NCBI GenBank assembly: GCA_036365455.1
Contig: JAWQUS010000022.1
Coordinates: 3,100,001 to 3,164,000, forward strand
DNA: 64,000 nt
Source: Macrosoma leucophasiata
Lineage: Eukaryota > Arthropoda > Insecta > Lepidoptera > Hedylidae
Direction: 5' to 3'
Part shown: positions 30,321 through 41,959 of the stretch, piece by piece
How positions within the stretch are numbered: position 1 is the first letter of the stretch
How the letters are laid out: each line of letters starts with the position of its first letter
Notes under the pieces: generated by a model
What the model saw: only the letters and a program-made list of their open reading frames with translations
The model's database searches: none
What the model was told of the DNA's origin: nothing
Made by a program: the position numbers and the translations under genes

Positions 30321-30603
30321 ACTGGTGGTAGAGCTCCAGTGACGGAGCTCGCGGGCGAAGGCACCACCGCATTACCTAATATACTTGCCGCTAAATGGTA
30401 GTGTTCAGCACTATCGTGTTCCGGTCAGGTCGTAATGTACGGCCCCGTCATTCCCGGCACAGAGGCATAATACCTTAGGCCTCAGGAGTGGTAACGCATT
30501 TGCATTTTGACCTTGGTCTGTGTGTGGGTGTATATAGGCTGCAGTCATCACTTAACACCAATGTAAACTGTATGCTTGTTTGCCACTTCCATTACATAAA
30601 AAA
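30321..30603 (+). mobile_element. SINE-A, full length
   Basis: It starts ACTGGTGGTAGAGCTCCAGT and ends CCATTACATAAAAAAA. Confidence 0.92.
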
Positions 30604-31126
30604 AGTGAATTCCATATACCTACCTAGTAAAAGAACATGTTCGTTTTCTTTAGACTGTGGTAAAAGCAAAAACATTTATATTAAATATTAGCTGTGCCCG
30701 CAACTTTGTTTGCGTGGAAAAGTGGCTTTGGGACTTTGGGCAGCGCTTTTGTCTCATAAACACTTTTAAGTAGCGATAAAAATCTACTTTGCAGTAATTT
30801 TTCTCTGTACACGATATTAAACGTTTGGCCATCGGGGATAAAAGCACACAGGCTGCTAGGATTGCGAAAAATTGCTTATTATGTGTATCAACGCGCATCC
30901 ATCCTATGCTGAATCGTATTTAAAGAAAATGCCATTTTAAACTTCTATGCATTAGGTATATTTTTTTATAGAAAATTATTTTAAACTTTTGTATAGTTTC
31001 AGTCAATTAGTGCTTCTAACAGAGAATGAAAGATAAAAGATAGATCTGTGCATAATATTGGCACTCCGTAAGAGCCGGCAGAAGAGAAAAATTTAATATT
31101 AACTTTGCGCATTTTTACCCACTACC
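30604..31126. other. Mostly unique sequence; Helitron-like relic
   Basis: TTAGCTGTGCCCGCAACTTT at 30691 is a decayed Helitron-type end. Nothing else was recognised. Confidence 0.4.
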
Positions 31127-31240
31127 TGTCACCAACACCACCACCACCAACACCACCATCACCACCAACGCCATCAACGCCATCACCATCACCAAACACC
31201 TACCCCACCAATGCCACCAATGACACAAACGCCACCAAAT
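31127..31240. repeat. ACC/CCA simple repeat
   Basis: Imperfect CCACCA and CACCAA units; low complexity. Confidence 0.85.
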
Positions 31241-31345
31241 TGGATTTGGTAATGCTTAGGTACTCAACCACTTTAACAGGCTTTTATTCAGCAGTCTTTC
31301 GGCTGAGGTGATGACGATGTAAACAAAGTTTGACATCTCTGAGCA

Positions 31346-31648
31346 CCATAGAGCAACAATGGAGGGGAGTAGCCATATGCAGGCTTTCCCCTCTGTCAAA
31401 GTACAAGCCCAAATAGGCCTATACCTGTCGCCTAGATGTTTATATGTGTGCGTGAAATTGTTTCTGTATTTTGTTAAAGTCAAGGTGTGAGTTTCGTAGT
31501 AATAGACGATTTTTGGAGTGTGCGTGTGTGTCGCACGCATTTCCGCCGCAAAAAAATTACAGACTGTTTTGCATCGGTATACACGCTATGGCTACTCCTT
31601 TCCGGGTGTCTCCGGTTCGCCGCGGCCGGTTGCACGTGTTGCTTTATG
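31346..31648 (+). mobile_element. MITE-F, left TIR shortened
   Basis: The interior is family-typical. The left end is CATAGAGCAACAATGGAGGG, with the GC-rich centre of the TIR deleted. The right end is CCGGTTGCACGTGTTGCTTT. Confidence 0.75.
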
Positions 31649-31871
31649 ATTTTTTAGGCGATACAGGGCATAGGGCAGCTAGTTTTACAACTTTTACATA
31701 AAAAAGTAACGTAACTACGCGCCTGTAATTCACGAAAGGGTAGGTAATCCTTAAATCTAGTTTTGGTGATGCTTATTCCCTCAACCACCTTAACTCTACT
31801 TTTTTTGGAGAAGGCTTTTATTCAGCAGTGGACGTCTTTCAACTGAAGTGATAACGATGTATAGTATCCAA

Positions 31872-32100
31872 CAAGAAATAATGCACATCGACCTCAGGAA
31901 GACGTCGGCTTATTTCGAAACTGTAGAGCGTTATCTCATTCGCACTTTACCTATTTCACGTTTGTCGAGCATTTTCATCAAGTTTTGACCATTACTGGAC
32001 TACGAATGCTTACGTAGGCAATGTGCAGCAGAGATAACGCTCTATAAAGCCGAAAGTAGCCGATTGTCTCCTTCATAGGCTCGATGTGCATTATTTCTTG
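31872..32100. mobile_element. MITE-M, complete
   Basis: Perfect 20-bp TIRs: CAAGAAATAATGCACATCGA and its complement. It has internal inverted GAGCGTTATCTC/GAGATAACGCTC. Confidence 0.85.
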
Positions 32101-32298
32101 ATGAGCACTGTTAACGATGTTTGACATCTCTGAGCACGTGTGTGCAATGTTTTGTAAGTAGTTTCCATACTGTTCATATTTGTACTGTGACTGAGTTAGG
32201 GCCCTGTCGACCGGATAGTGTAATAAGCGGCAACCCGGCGCGAGGTCACGCCCACCCTTTCTGGCGGACCCTGAATACCGTGTCGTGTATTACACGGC

Positions 32299-32705
32299 CT
32301 TTTAGGTTGAGCTAGCTATACAGCTTAGCTCAGCCCAGCTCGGCTCATCTTCAATCAGCTACACAGCTAGGCTGTGATTACATTTTGGTTGCTCCTCGAG
32401 GAGCGTGACGCCACGTCTCCAATCCCGCACCGCCTCACTCCGCCACGCAAAGCTTCGCTCAGCCCCGCTCTGCCCCGCTTTACCTAGCACAGCTCAGCAT
32501 GACAAAGCTCCGCTTTGCACAGCACGCTATATCTATCTCTTTTTTATGTTTAAAAGAGAGCTTAGCTCAGCCCCGCTCGGCTCATCTTCAACCAGCTAGT
32601 AATAGCCTTTTTAGCTCTGCACCACTCATTTTTGCGCAGCTTCAATGGAAACATTGACCTGTTTACACAGCCCCGCTTAGCTCAGCTCCGGGCAGCTCCG
32701 CTTCA
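32299..32705. repeat. AGCTCAGCCCCGCT-rich low-complexity region
   Basis: Variants of AGCTCAGCCCCGCTC recur irregularly on both sides of a palindrome GCTCCTCGAGGAGC (32391-32404). No frame or TIR pair could be assigned. Confidence 0.6.
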
Positions 32706-32759
32706 ATGGACACGCACCCTTATCCCGTGGGTATCGAAGATCCCAGCGTAGCATTAGTC

Positions 32760-33107
32760 TATGGAGCAACACGGGCCACCGGCCGCGGCGGACCGGAGGG
32801 GAGTAGCCATATGCAGGCCTTCCCCTTTGTTAAAGTACAAGACCAAATGGCCCTATGCCTGTCGCCCAGATTTTTAAATGTGTGCATGAAATTATTTATG
32901 TATTTTGTTAAAATCAATGTGTAAGTTTCGTAGTAACAGACGATTTTTGTAGTGTGAGTGCACAGTAAATAGCTATATATACATTGTGGTGAGTGTGTGT
33001 CACACGTATTTCCCCCCGCAAAAAATGACAGACTGTTTTGCATATGTAATAAACGCTATGGCTACTCCCCACCGGTCCGCCGCGACCGGTGGGCCAAGTT
33101 GCTCTAT
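32760..33107 (+). mobile_element. MITE-F with 9-bp target duplication
   Basis: It is full length, flanked by GCATTAGTC at 32751-32759 and 33108-33116. The left TIR is TATGGAGCAACACGGGCCAC. Confidence 0.85.
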
Positions 33108-33154
33108 GCATTAGTCGCTTGCAATGGTATATGTTATATTATTAATTCTTGATT

Positions 33155-33465
33155 AGGGGTCGTTCATAAATTATGTAAGGCGTTTAGGGGAGGGGGGGGT
33201 GTTGACTGAATATTATAACTTCTTACTATAGGTAAGGGGGGCAGAAAATCTAAAATTACGTAAGATTTGAAATTGAAAATTCTACCACTTTCGCGTGTAC
33301 TTCATCTCTTTAACTTGATATTGAATCTTACAAAAATCTTTTCTTACGAAAATTTCTTATTAAGGGGCAGGGGGGACTAGTCGTAATCTTATGATGTCTT
33401 ACAGTAGGGGGAGAGGGGGTCAAATTAGCCCTCAAAACCTCTTACGTAATTTATGAACGACCCCT
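33155..33465. mobile_element. MITE, PIF/Harbinger-like
   Basis: TIRs are GGGGTCGTTCATAAATTATG and complement CTTACGTAATTTATGAACGA plus CCCC, flanked by TTA on both sides, a 3-bp target duplication typical of PIF/Harbinger. Confidence 0.72.
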
Positions 33466-33790
33466 TAGGTGACTTTTATTAATTAATTAGCAACCACGGG
33501 GCTGGCATAGTCGCACGACGACTCAAAGTCCCTAATAAATTATAGACAAAAAAATTAAATTAGTCGCTTGCTGCCATTAGACTATTGAGGCTGATTAATT
33601 AATTATTCATAGCGCTTTTTTCCGCTTAGTAGGTATGAGATGACTATAATCGTAGTTAATTTTAAATGCTTCACAAATGTGTTGGCATGGCACTATTTTT
33701 AAAAATGTTGGCATATTTCCATCGTCACTGGAAGGTAAACAACAGAAATCGATGACGTGTATGTGTCGTGGTGGCCATAACGTAAAATTG

Positions 33791-33826
33791 AGCTTATAAT
33801 GAAATTATCATTTCATTATAAGCTCA
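33791..33826. repeat. 16-bp inverted repeat
   Basis: GAGCTTATAATGAAAT and its complement lie around four bases. Confidence 0.85.
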
Positions 33827-33921
33827 GAATTTCATAAAATGGTTGAATATAATTAAATTCTCAAAAAAAATTAAATCAAATAATGAACTCAAGAAAAAGA
33901 CAGTGAGTCTATTGGCCATAT

Positions 33922-34407
33922 CACTGGTGGTAAAGTTCCGGTGTAGGAGCTCGAGGGCGTAGGCACCACCGCATTACCTCTAAATGCCGCTTTGACGACC
34001 CGGTTGGTCCAGCGGTGTGAGATGACCGTTTGATGCGAAGGGTCGCGGATTTGATCTCCGCACTGGGACAACTATTTGTAGGTATGGCCTACAGATATTT
34101 GTTTCGGGTCTGGGTGTTTGTGTATGTGTTGTTTGTGTACAACGGCACCCACGACACAGGTTTATACCTGTGTTAGTGTATTTAATTTTTTAAATGGTAG
34201 TGTTCACTGTGTTAAACACTATCGTGTTCCGGTTAGATGGTAATGTATGACCCCGTAGATCACAGAGACAGAACAACTAAGGTCTCAGGGGTGCCAACGC
34301 ATATGCATTTTGAACCCTAGTCTTTGTGTGAGTGTCTATAGGATGGAGTCATCATTTAACATCAATGTGAACTGCATGCTTGTCGCCACCTCCATTACAA
34401 AAAAAAA
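33922..34407 (+). mobile_element. SINE-A split by tSINE-2
   Basis: The 5' part reaches AAATGCCGCTT at 33993 and resumes AAATGGTAGTGTTCAC at 34192. Confidence 0.85.
33994..34190 (+). mobile_element. tSINE-2 inserted in SINE-A
   Basis: It starts GACGACCCGGTTGGTCCAGC with B-box-like GGATTTGATCTCCGC. Confidence 0.82.
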
Positions 34408-34560
34408 CTTCATCCTGTGCCTTGACCAGATTAATAAGAAATCGTTCGACGAAATGGTCGGTTAAACATGCGGCTACTTCATAAACTGTTTAAACTAATT
34501 TGATCATATCGTAAAATGGGCTTTGTTTATGAGTCAAAATGGCGGCATCTGACAGATAAT

Positions 34561-34837
34561 GGTGGTAGAGCTCCAGTGACGGACCTCGCGGGCGTAGGCA
34601 CCACCGCATTACCTAATATACTTGCCGCTAAATGGTAGTGTTCAGCACTATCGTGTTCCGGTCAGGTGGTAATGTACGGCCCTGTGATTCCCGGCACAGA
34701 GGTATAACACCTAATGCCTCAGGAGTGGGAGCGCATCTGCATTTTGACCTCTGGTCATCGTGCAGGTGTCTATAGGCTGCAGTCATCACTTAACATCAAT
34801 GTGAACTGCATCCTTGTTTGCCACTTTCATAACATAA
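34561..34837 (+). mobile_element. SINE-A, full length
   Basis: It ends ATAACATAAAA directly against element B. Confidence 0.9.
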
Positions 34838-35243
34838 AAGGAGTTTTGGCGGGAACCTTGAAAGAGGCGTATGGTGCTCTTATTTTATTTCATTTTCTTG
34901 GTGTATTTTTAAGTTATATTGAATAAAGTTGGTGGCATTTTGTTTGATATCGGTTTATTACAGTGCCCGTGTATAGTGAAATAGAATAACAGTGCGAAAA
35001 CATGACCTTTCAGGTTGCCTCCAAAACTTCATTGTAAATGTTCTGGTAAAGTAGCCATCGCTTTACTCGAATAACTTGATTGTAACTCACTTAACTGACA
35101 AATTATACTTGATAACTTATATACTTGATACTTACATATTATACTTACTTTTACGCTGCTTAAATAAATACGAAATATCGTTTTACTTGACACTGGCAAT
35201 ATGCGTAATAGCGATGCCAAAATAACAAAAAAAAAAAAAACAT
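34838..35243 (+). mobile_element. Element B, copy 1
   Basis: It starts AGGAGTTTTGGCGGGAACCT and ends GCGTAATAGCGATGCCAAAA with a long A tail. No frame was found; a retroposon of unknown parentage. Confidence 0.75.
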
Positions 35244-35799
35244 AATAAAAAAATATATATGAGTAGAGTGACCACGCGATAAATTCTAAGACTATTACTG
35301 GCCAAAGAGGCCATCTATTATTATACAAATACTACGCGTTACTGGCTATGAAACTATGACGTAATGAAAATGCGTGTAAGCAGTATCTAATAATCAAGAG
35401 AAAAACTAGACTGGTAGTCGTTTCTGGTTTTATAAACAGACGTTACAGACGGCCGGCTTTTTTTTTATTTTTTGAGCCTTTACCTCTGCTTTCGCCTGCC
35501 TCTTCCGGAAATACACGTCTTCATATGCATTCATATGTGCAAACCTAATGCAAACCTGCAATGTCTATCGTCACCAAGTTGTGCAACCTTTGACATTGAG
35601 TTGCATTATCTCATTTGCAGAAACGATTGCATAGATCAATGGCTAATTGAGCCTTGAATTAATGATCTACGTATTATTTAGTAAAATGCAGAAAACATTT
35701 ATATTCCATTACATCATGAATGGTATGTTTAGTAAAAAAAAAACGTAGTCATTTCATGAATAGACAAGGATGTTCGGAGGATGTGATTTTTTTTTTTTG
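35244..35799. other. No recognisable feature
   Basis: AT-rich linker between element B copies. Confidence 0.5.
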
Positions 35800-36190
35800 G
35801 AGTTTTGGCGGGAACCTTGACAGATGCGTGCGGTGCTCTTAATTTATTTCATTTTCTTGGTGTATTTTTGAGTTATATTAAATAAAGTTGGTGGCATTTT
35901 GTTTGATATAGGCTTATTACAGTGCTGGTGTATAGTGAAATAGAATAACAGTGCGAAAACACGTTCTTTCGGGTTGCCTCCAAAACTTCATTGACAACTT
36001 CATCAAATGTTCTGGTAAAGTAGCCATCGCTTTACCCGAATTACTGACTGTGACTCTGACTGACTGACTGATAATTGACTGATTCTGACTTTTACGCTGC
36101 TTATGACGAATACGAAATATTGTTTAACTTGACACTGGCAATATGCGTAATAGCGATGCCATTACTATATTAAAAAAAATAGTGTGTTTT
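35800..36190 (+). mobile_element. Element B, copy 2
   Basis: Same family (GGAGTTTTGGCGGGAACCTT), more diverged in the TGACTGACTGAC region. Confidence 0.75.
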
Positions 36191-36589
36191 TTTTTCTCAT
36201 AGTCGCAAATGTGGCAATGTGTAAGCAGGATTGCCATGCGTTCAGGTTCTTCCGGTATTATTATAGATTAGTTATCCAGGGGAAATTATACAATTTTTTA
36301 ATAATAATCATCTTAGTAAAATTTTTTATCATTAGTAAACAATGTTAAAAAATGTATATTTTTTAAGTTTTTGGCGTAGGTGTATCAAGTAACCGCAAAA
36401 AATAGTGTTGCCAAGTCCGATTTTCTTAAATCGGGACAGTAGGTAAAATAAATTGGGACCCAGAGCATGTTATTACGTATTCTCTGCCCAGAGGTAAAAA
36501 TTGGGACGGTAAAAAATAAGCCAATTAATTAATTATTGACTATTTACAAATTATGTATTTTTGTTGCCGCTATAACAACAAATACTACA

Positions 36590-36910
36590 AATAAAAAAAA
36601 TGAAATTATGAAAATATTATCCCCATACAATAAACGTGTTTCTTTTTCGTATTTTTGCCTAATATTAAAATAACGGCAGCAGGTAGACGCTTAAATTTTT
36701 CACAGAATATTTTGATGTATATTATCTTTTGATTTATGTAATAAAATAGAAATAAAGAGAATATTAAAGGGGGGGCTCCCATACAACAAATGTAATTATT
36801 AAGATTTGTTTTTCTCTATTTTAATATAAAGGTAGAAACTTGAATATAACAAACTCTTCTTCTTTTACCCTTCGTGCGCGAGTTCGATTCGCACTTGGCC
36901 GCTTTTTAAG
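36590..36910 (+). mobile_element. Element Q fragment
   Basis: It has GGGGGGGCTCCCATACAACA, then ACCCTTCGTGCGCGAGTTCG and ATTCGCACTTGGCCGCTTTT, matching the end of 21262-21892. Confidence 0.55.
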
Positions 36911-37249
36911 TTTACGCGTACCGTACTTAATGTCGGTTAATTTTATTTTTTTAATCTCTGTAGCCTTGTCAAAAATAAAGACACACATTATTTGTGACAT
37001 GGATTATACACTTCAACAAGAATAATACAAAAATACATATTTCAAAGACATGTTCATAAAACTAGAGGACAAGGACATTAAAATACTGTTTTTCGTAATC
37101 TCGACCTCTCAAATTACAATATCAATGGACAAGGCAGCGTTGCCTGCGCCCTCTGTATTTTGGCATTTGAGTGAGCAGGGGGATTTTCGAAATAAAAACG
37201 TACTTCCGGTTTCTTTCAACGCAATTAGTGCAATTACCTTTAACAAGTT

Positions 37250-37678
37250 GATCCTAAGTTTTTGGCGGTAACCATAAAAGAATGGTGCTCTTATTTTAAT
37301 TCATTTTCTTGGTGTATTTTTAAGTTATATTGAATAAAGTTGGTGGCATTTTGTTTGATATAAGTTTATTACAGTGCCCGTGTATAGTGAAATAGAATAA
37401 CAGTGCGAAAACACGACCTTTCAGGTTGCCTCCAAAACTTCATTGTAAATGTTTTGGTAAAGTAGCCTTCGCTTTACTCGAATAACTTGACTGTAACTCA
37501 CTTGACTGACATATTATACTTGATAACTTATATACTTGATACTTACATATTATACTTGATGACTATACTAAACTAACTTTTACGCTGCTTAAATAAATAC
37601 GAAATATTGTTTTACTGGACACTGGTAATATGCGTAATAGCAATATGCGTAATAGCCATAAATAACAAAAAAAAAAAA
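37250..37678 (+). mobile_element. Element B, copy 3
   Basis: The start is decayed (AAGTTTTTGGCGGTAACCAT); the remainder is very close to copy 1. Confidence 0.75.
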
Positions 37679-38077
37679 GTTGATCCTAAAAAAATGCATT
37701 CATCCCCTAGGATTCATCCTAATGAAATGAAAAAATTCCATTGTATTATTTTTACAGTTTTGGCCTTAATTTTTTTTGCGTGATATTACATTTTCGGAAA
37801 ACGGCAATGTTGCATAGTGCCTGTCAAAAGTAGTCAAAACGGACGCCATCCGAGTAACATAAACACGCTGATGGCTTATTATGTAACTCGATTGACATGT
37901 ATTTGCCGGGTACTATGCAGTACATTACTGCTTGGTCGTAACATGGTAATTACATTTTTGGAAAAGACCAGCAATATACTGCCTATTAAAACGATTTAAA
38001 ACTGATTTTATCCGAGGTACATAATACGCCCTTGGCTCTGATGAACGCTTTACTGGAATTCTTTCAGAAGGTTTGAC

Positions 38078-38275
38078 TGTCTCAGTAGTTTTGTGGTGCA
38101 CTACTGCTACGTTGGGGTACTGGGTTCAGTTCCCGGGTCCTGGCTATCAGAGATAAACATGAGAAAAGCCTTTATCTCTGGTTCTATTGGGATTTTTCCA
38201 TATGCTGGAAGTTTCCCAGTACCTTGAGTTTGGTAAGGTGCCCGGGGATGTCAACAGGTTCGCCACATAACTTAA
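38078..38275 (+). mobile_element. tSINE-1, 3'-truncated
   Basis: It has a weak A box and a B box GGGTTCAGTTCCCGGG, breaking after GGTTCGCCACAT. Confidence 0.72.
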
Positions 38276-38294
38276 GAAATAATAACATAGGTCG

Positions 38295-38416
38295 AAAGGG
38301 TGGTAATGCATCTGCATTTTGACCTCCGGTTTTTGTGTCGATGCCTATATGCTTTTGTCATCACTTAACTTCCATGTGAACTGTATGCTTATTTGCCACC
38401 TTAGTGACATAAAAGT
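38295..38416 (+). mobile_element. SINE-A 3' half
   Basis: GGTGGTAATGCATCTGCATT to GTGACATAAAA. Confidence 0.75.
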
Positions 38417-38810
38417 TAACTGTTCTAACATATAAAATCAAACCAAAATTACGCACGTAATTTTTTTTAATTAACTGAAAAGTGAAAAGTGTACATAATG
38501 TATGCGCCATTCAATGTAAATGTAACAGTATTGTCATCAAAGGTTAAAAAGTGTCACATATCGGTACAGTTTAATACATATTTTACATGTATCTACGTTC
38601 GGCAAGGGGCCAGTGCATAGTTTAAAGTATTTTATAGCCATTCATTATTTTGACAAAATATTTAAGTGTCACATTTATGAAGGATAAACTTCTTTAGCGA
38701 CTCCTTGCATTTTTTTATGGCTAAAAAATGTTAAACTCGTGTCAGGACATGTTACCCTGATTGAAAATGCGTAAGAGAGAAGATAAAAATGTTTGAGAAC
38801 ATATAGAACA

Positions 38811-38964
38811 CTAGCTGTTGCTGTCGTTTAAAAGTAGCCTATGTTCTTTCTCAAAGTCAGCTCTATCTCTGTACCAAATTTAATGAAAATCGGTCCAGTC
38901 GTTTGGTGAAAAGGTAACAGACAGACAGACAGAGTTACTTGCGTATTTATAATATTAGTAGGGA
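38811..38964 (-). mobile_element. Helitron-like non-autonomous element
   Basis: The plus strand opens CTAGCTGTTGCTGTCG and ends AATATTAGTAGGGA. The family matches 7263-7458 with a shortened GC-hairpin end. Confidence 0.6.
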
Positions 38965-39079
38965 AGTAAGGATTTCCCAATTTTTAAAATAGTATTGAGT
39001 ACTCCTTGCTGGCGCAGGGACGTGACGACATCAACGCCCACTACCGGAAGCATTTGCTTCTACTGGAAGAGAATTCTTT

Positions 39080-39225
39080 CCCCCTTATTCATAAACGTAC
39101 ATTAGATACGTTTTAGCTATAGAATGCTTTGTCTTTGTCAGTTTCATTGTCAAATGTGCAAGATAGAAAAGGACAAAGCAGAGATTAGCAACACTTTAGC
39201 TAAAATACGTTTATGAATAAGGGGG
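39080..39225. mobile_element. MITE-P, complete
   Basis: TIRs are CCCCCTTATTCATAAACGTA and TACGTTTATGAATAAGGGGG; 146 bp, noncoding. Confidence 0.8.
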
Positions 39226-39264
39226 TAAAGTCTGCAGACAGTGGTACCGAACAATGGTCAAACC

Positions 39265-39574
39265 CATAGAGCAACACGGGCCACCGGCCGCGGCGGACCG
39301 GAGGGGAGTAACAATATGGAGGCTTGCCCCTCTGTCAAAGTATAAGACCAAATGGTCCTATTCCTATCGCCCAGACATTTAAATGTGTGCGTGAATTGTA
39401 TATGTATTTTGTTAAAGTCAAGGTGTGAGTTTGGTAGTAATAGACGATGTTTGTAGTGTGTGTGTCACACGTATTTCTCCCCGCAAAAAATTTACAGACT
39501 GTTTTGCATCGTTAATAAACGCTATGGCTACTCCCCTACGGTCCGCCGCTACCTGTGGGCCGAGTTGCTCTATG
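39265..39574 (+). mobile_element. MITE-F inserted in element J, 9-bp target duplication
   Basis: It is flanked by GGTCAAACC at 39256-39264 and 39575-39583. The empty site in the related J copy at 46946 reads GCGGTCAAACCATTCC, which confirms the duplication. Confidence 0.88.
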
Positions 39575-39759
39575 GGTCAAACCATTCTAATGGGGCGGTA
39601 GTAAGTAAATCCAATAACGCAAGATGGGCAGCAGCGTCTTGCGATAAGATTAGCGCCACTGCGATCGCCAATCCACATAACAAGCGTGGCGATTATGGCA
39701 TATCCCCCTTATGGGGAGGCTTTGGTCCAGCTGTGGAGCAGTGGTGCATTCATTATTGA

Positions 39760-41029
39760 CCGGACGTGAACTAGCGACCTCTATACGAATTGTAGTGTTC
39801 ATCCACTTTCCTCACTACCCTGTAGAGGTCGTTATACTTGATACAATTTTTTCCTCACATGTGACTTGGGGAAATAGTGGCCGAAAATCCATTAAATAAT
39901 ATTATGGTTGTATGTTTTATGACATACACTTTTCGTAATAACTTTTTCATGATTTGTACATAAAATTGATAAACTCTGTTAATTAAAAAAAAACTGTCTG
40001 AGTCGGGCCTTTTTAGGTAGGTACGTCGGTAATTTAAACGTTCAATTTTTAATTTTTAATTTTCAAAAGAATAAATAAATAATTTAAAAAAAAAATTGTT
40101 ACTTTGTTTCATTAGATGTGTTTTGAAACTGAACTGTAGTGTTATTTTCAGTGAAAAAAAATAAACATAGTCCGCATGGTAGGTACAAAGCTAAAAGGTT
40201 AGCATAATATCTGAAAGGTTAATAATAAATAAAATTAACTCTTACTCACATTGAACAACTTCCCCGTGTGTTGTCACAAGAAACTTGAAGGTGTAATATA
40301 AAAGAAATATTCCAATAAGAAACGCAATTAATAACATCAATAAATAAAATCTAAACACATCACAACACTCACAGCCATGGATATAAAAAAAAAAGAAAAA
40401 CCGAAAGGGAACGTCTTCCCGCCAAGAATTTGAGCGATGACTGTCGTTTCCACTATTCCGTGTACGAATGAACTATTGATCGTAAATAAGACATTAATTC
40501 AACGTTTAAAATCGTACCGCATTGCCCGGTGAATTTGATAAGGAACTAATCACAACATTTTATTATTAGTGCGCGCATTATATTAATAAAACAGCATAAA
40601 CACGCGTTGCCTCATTCACGCGGCATAGTACTACCAAAATGTTTCGTCGTTAAATCACATAACAACCAGCAAACCTGTCCTTGTAGTATAATTAGGCGTC
40701 TAGATGGTCAGTGGGCGCTCGTCGCTATATGGAGCGCTTTTTGCTACAATTGTCGAATCCATATCGTATGATCACAATAAACTCTTAAGTTCTTTTGAAT
40801 TGATAATATTATCGGATGATCACACTACTGTGCATTGTGTAAAATTGTTTTGTATTTTGGGCTCTGTGATGTTAAAAGGACTTATCAGATTGCACGTGGC
40901 TTTAAAATTCACCCGTATGAAATAATGCAATGTGAGTACAAAAATATTAAAATATTTAACTAGGGGTAAGTATATGTACCCACGGATGGTTTTTATAATC
41001 GGAATAAAAAGACACCCGAAATGATGTAT
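39760..41029. other. No supported gene or repeat
   Basis: AT-rich. Only short frames; one ATG stretch at 40378 is 31 codons and unconvincing. Confidence 0.45.
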
Positions 41030-41640
41030 ATAATATAATAAATAATGGCAACCCTTGATAAGTCCCACTGCTGGGCATGAGTCTCTCCCCTTTTTGGGGG
41101 GAGGCCTGGAGCGTACTCCACCACGCTGCTCCCATGCGGGTTGGTGGAGATACGGGTTAGCCAACCCGCTGACGGATGTTTTCAAACCGCCCAATTGGCC
41201 TCTGACAAGGTTATCGATAGCAACTGGGACCGACGGCTTATCGTGCCCTGGTGGTAGATCTCACGGGCGTAGACATCACCGCAATATCTAAGATACTTGC
41301 CGTTAAATGGTAGTGTTCAGCACTATCGTGTTCCGGTCAGGTGGTAATGTACGGCCCTGTGATTTCCGGCACAGAGGCATAACACCTTGGGCCTGAGGAG
41401 TGGTAGCACATCTGCATTTTGTCTGCTGCCTTGGTCTTTGTGTTAGTGTCTATAGGCTGCATTCATCACTTGACCTCCATGTGAACTAAATGCTTGTTTG
41501 CCACTTCTACTACATAAAAAAAAACGTGCCCTCCGAAGCACGGAAACGCACATTTTTTATATGCCACCAGCGGGCACCCATCACACACCTGACCGCGGCC
41601 GTATCGCTTAACCGAGTAGATCGCTTGCTATCTACACCAG
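41030..41640 (-). mobile_element. 5S-SINE split by SINE-A
   Basis: The 3' part (AAGTCCCACTGCTGGGCATG) is at 41041-41249 and the 5' part (ACCGCGGCCGTATCGCTTAA on plus) is at 41525-41640. Confidence 0.82.
41250..41524 (+). mobile_element. SINE-A with 8-bp target duplication
   Basis: It is flanked by CGTGCCCT at 41242-41249 and 41525-41532 inside the 5S-SINE. This fixes the family's 5' end at GGTGGTAGA and its 3' end in the A tail. Confidence 0.92.
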
Positions 41641-41959
41641 CTACGGGGTCTTGCGCGCTTAATAATGTATGTATTCATAAAAATACTAGGTACTTTACAC
41701 CACGTTGGTTTTGATTAGCGATGCTGATTCAATCACTGTTTAAAGTCTAAAGAGTAAATTAGCGGCCGCGGGAAGAATCAAACAAGTGAAATATCCTTAT
41801 CTAATAAGAAAGTGGGCTCTTCCATGGCCCTAATTACCTAACCCTTGTACTTCGAACGAATTCTATAAAATTATCGCTGAACATACATAAAAAAAAAGAT
41901 CCGGACGAATTGAGAACCTCCTCCTTTTTTCAAAGTCGGTTAAAAGAGTAATAAACGAA

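Larger units (their letters stand above)
39003..39758 (+). mobile_element. Element J carrying two MITEs
   Basis: J sequence (TTGCTTCTACTGGAAGAGAA ... GGGGAGGCTTTGGTCCAGC) is split by MITE-P and MITE-F. The unbroken relative is at 46855-47115. Confidence 0.75.
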
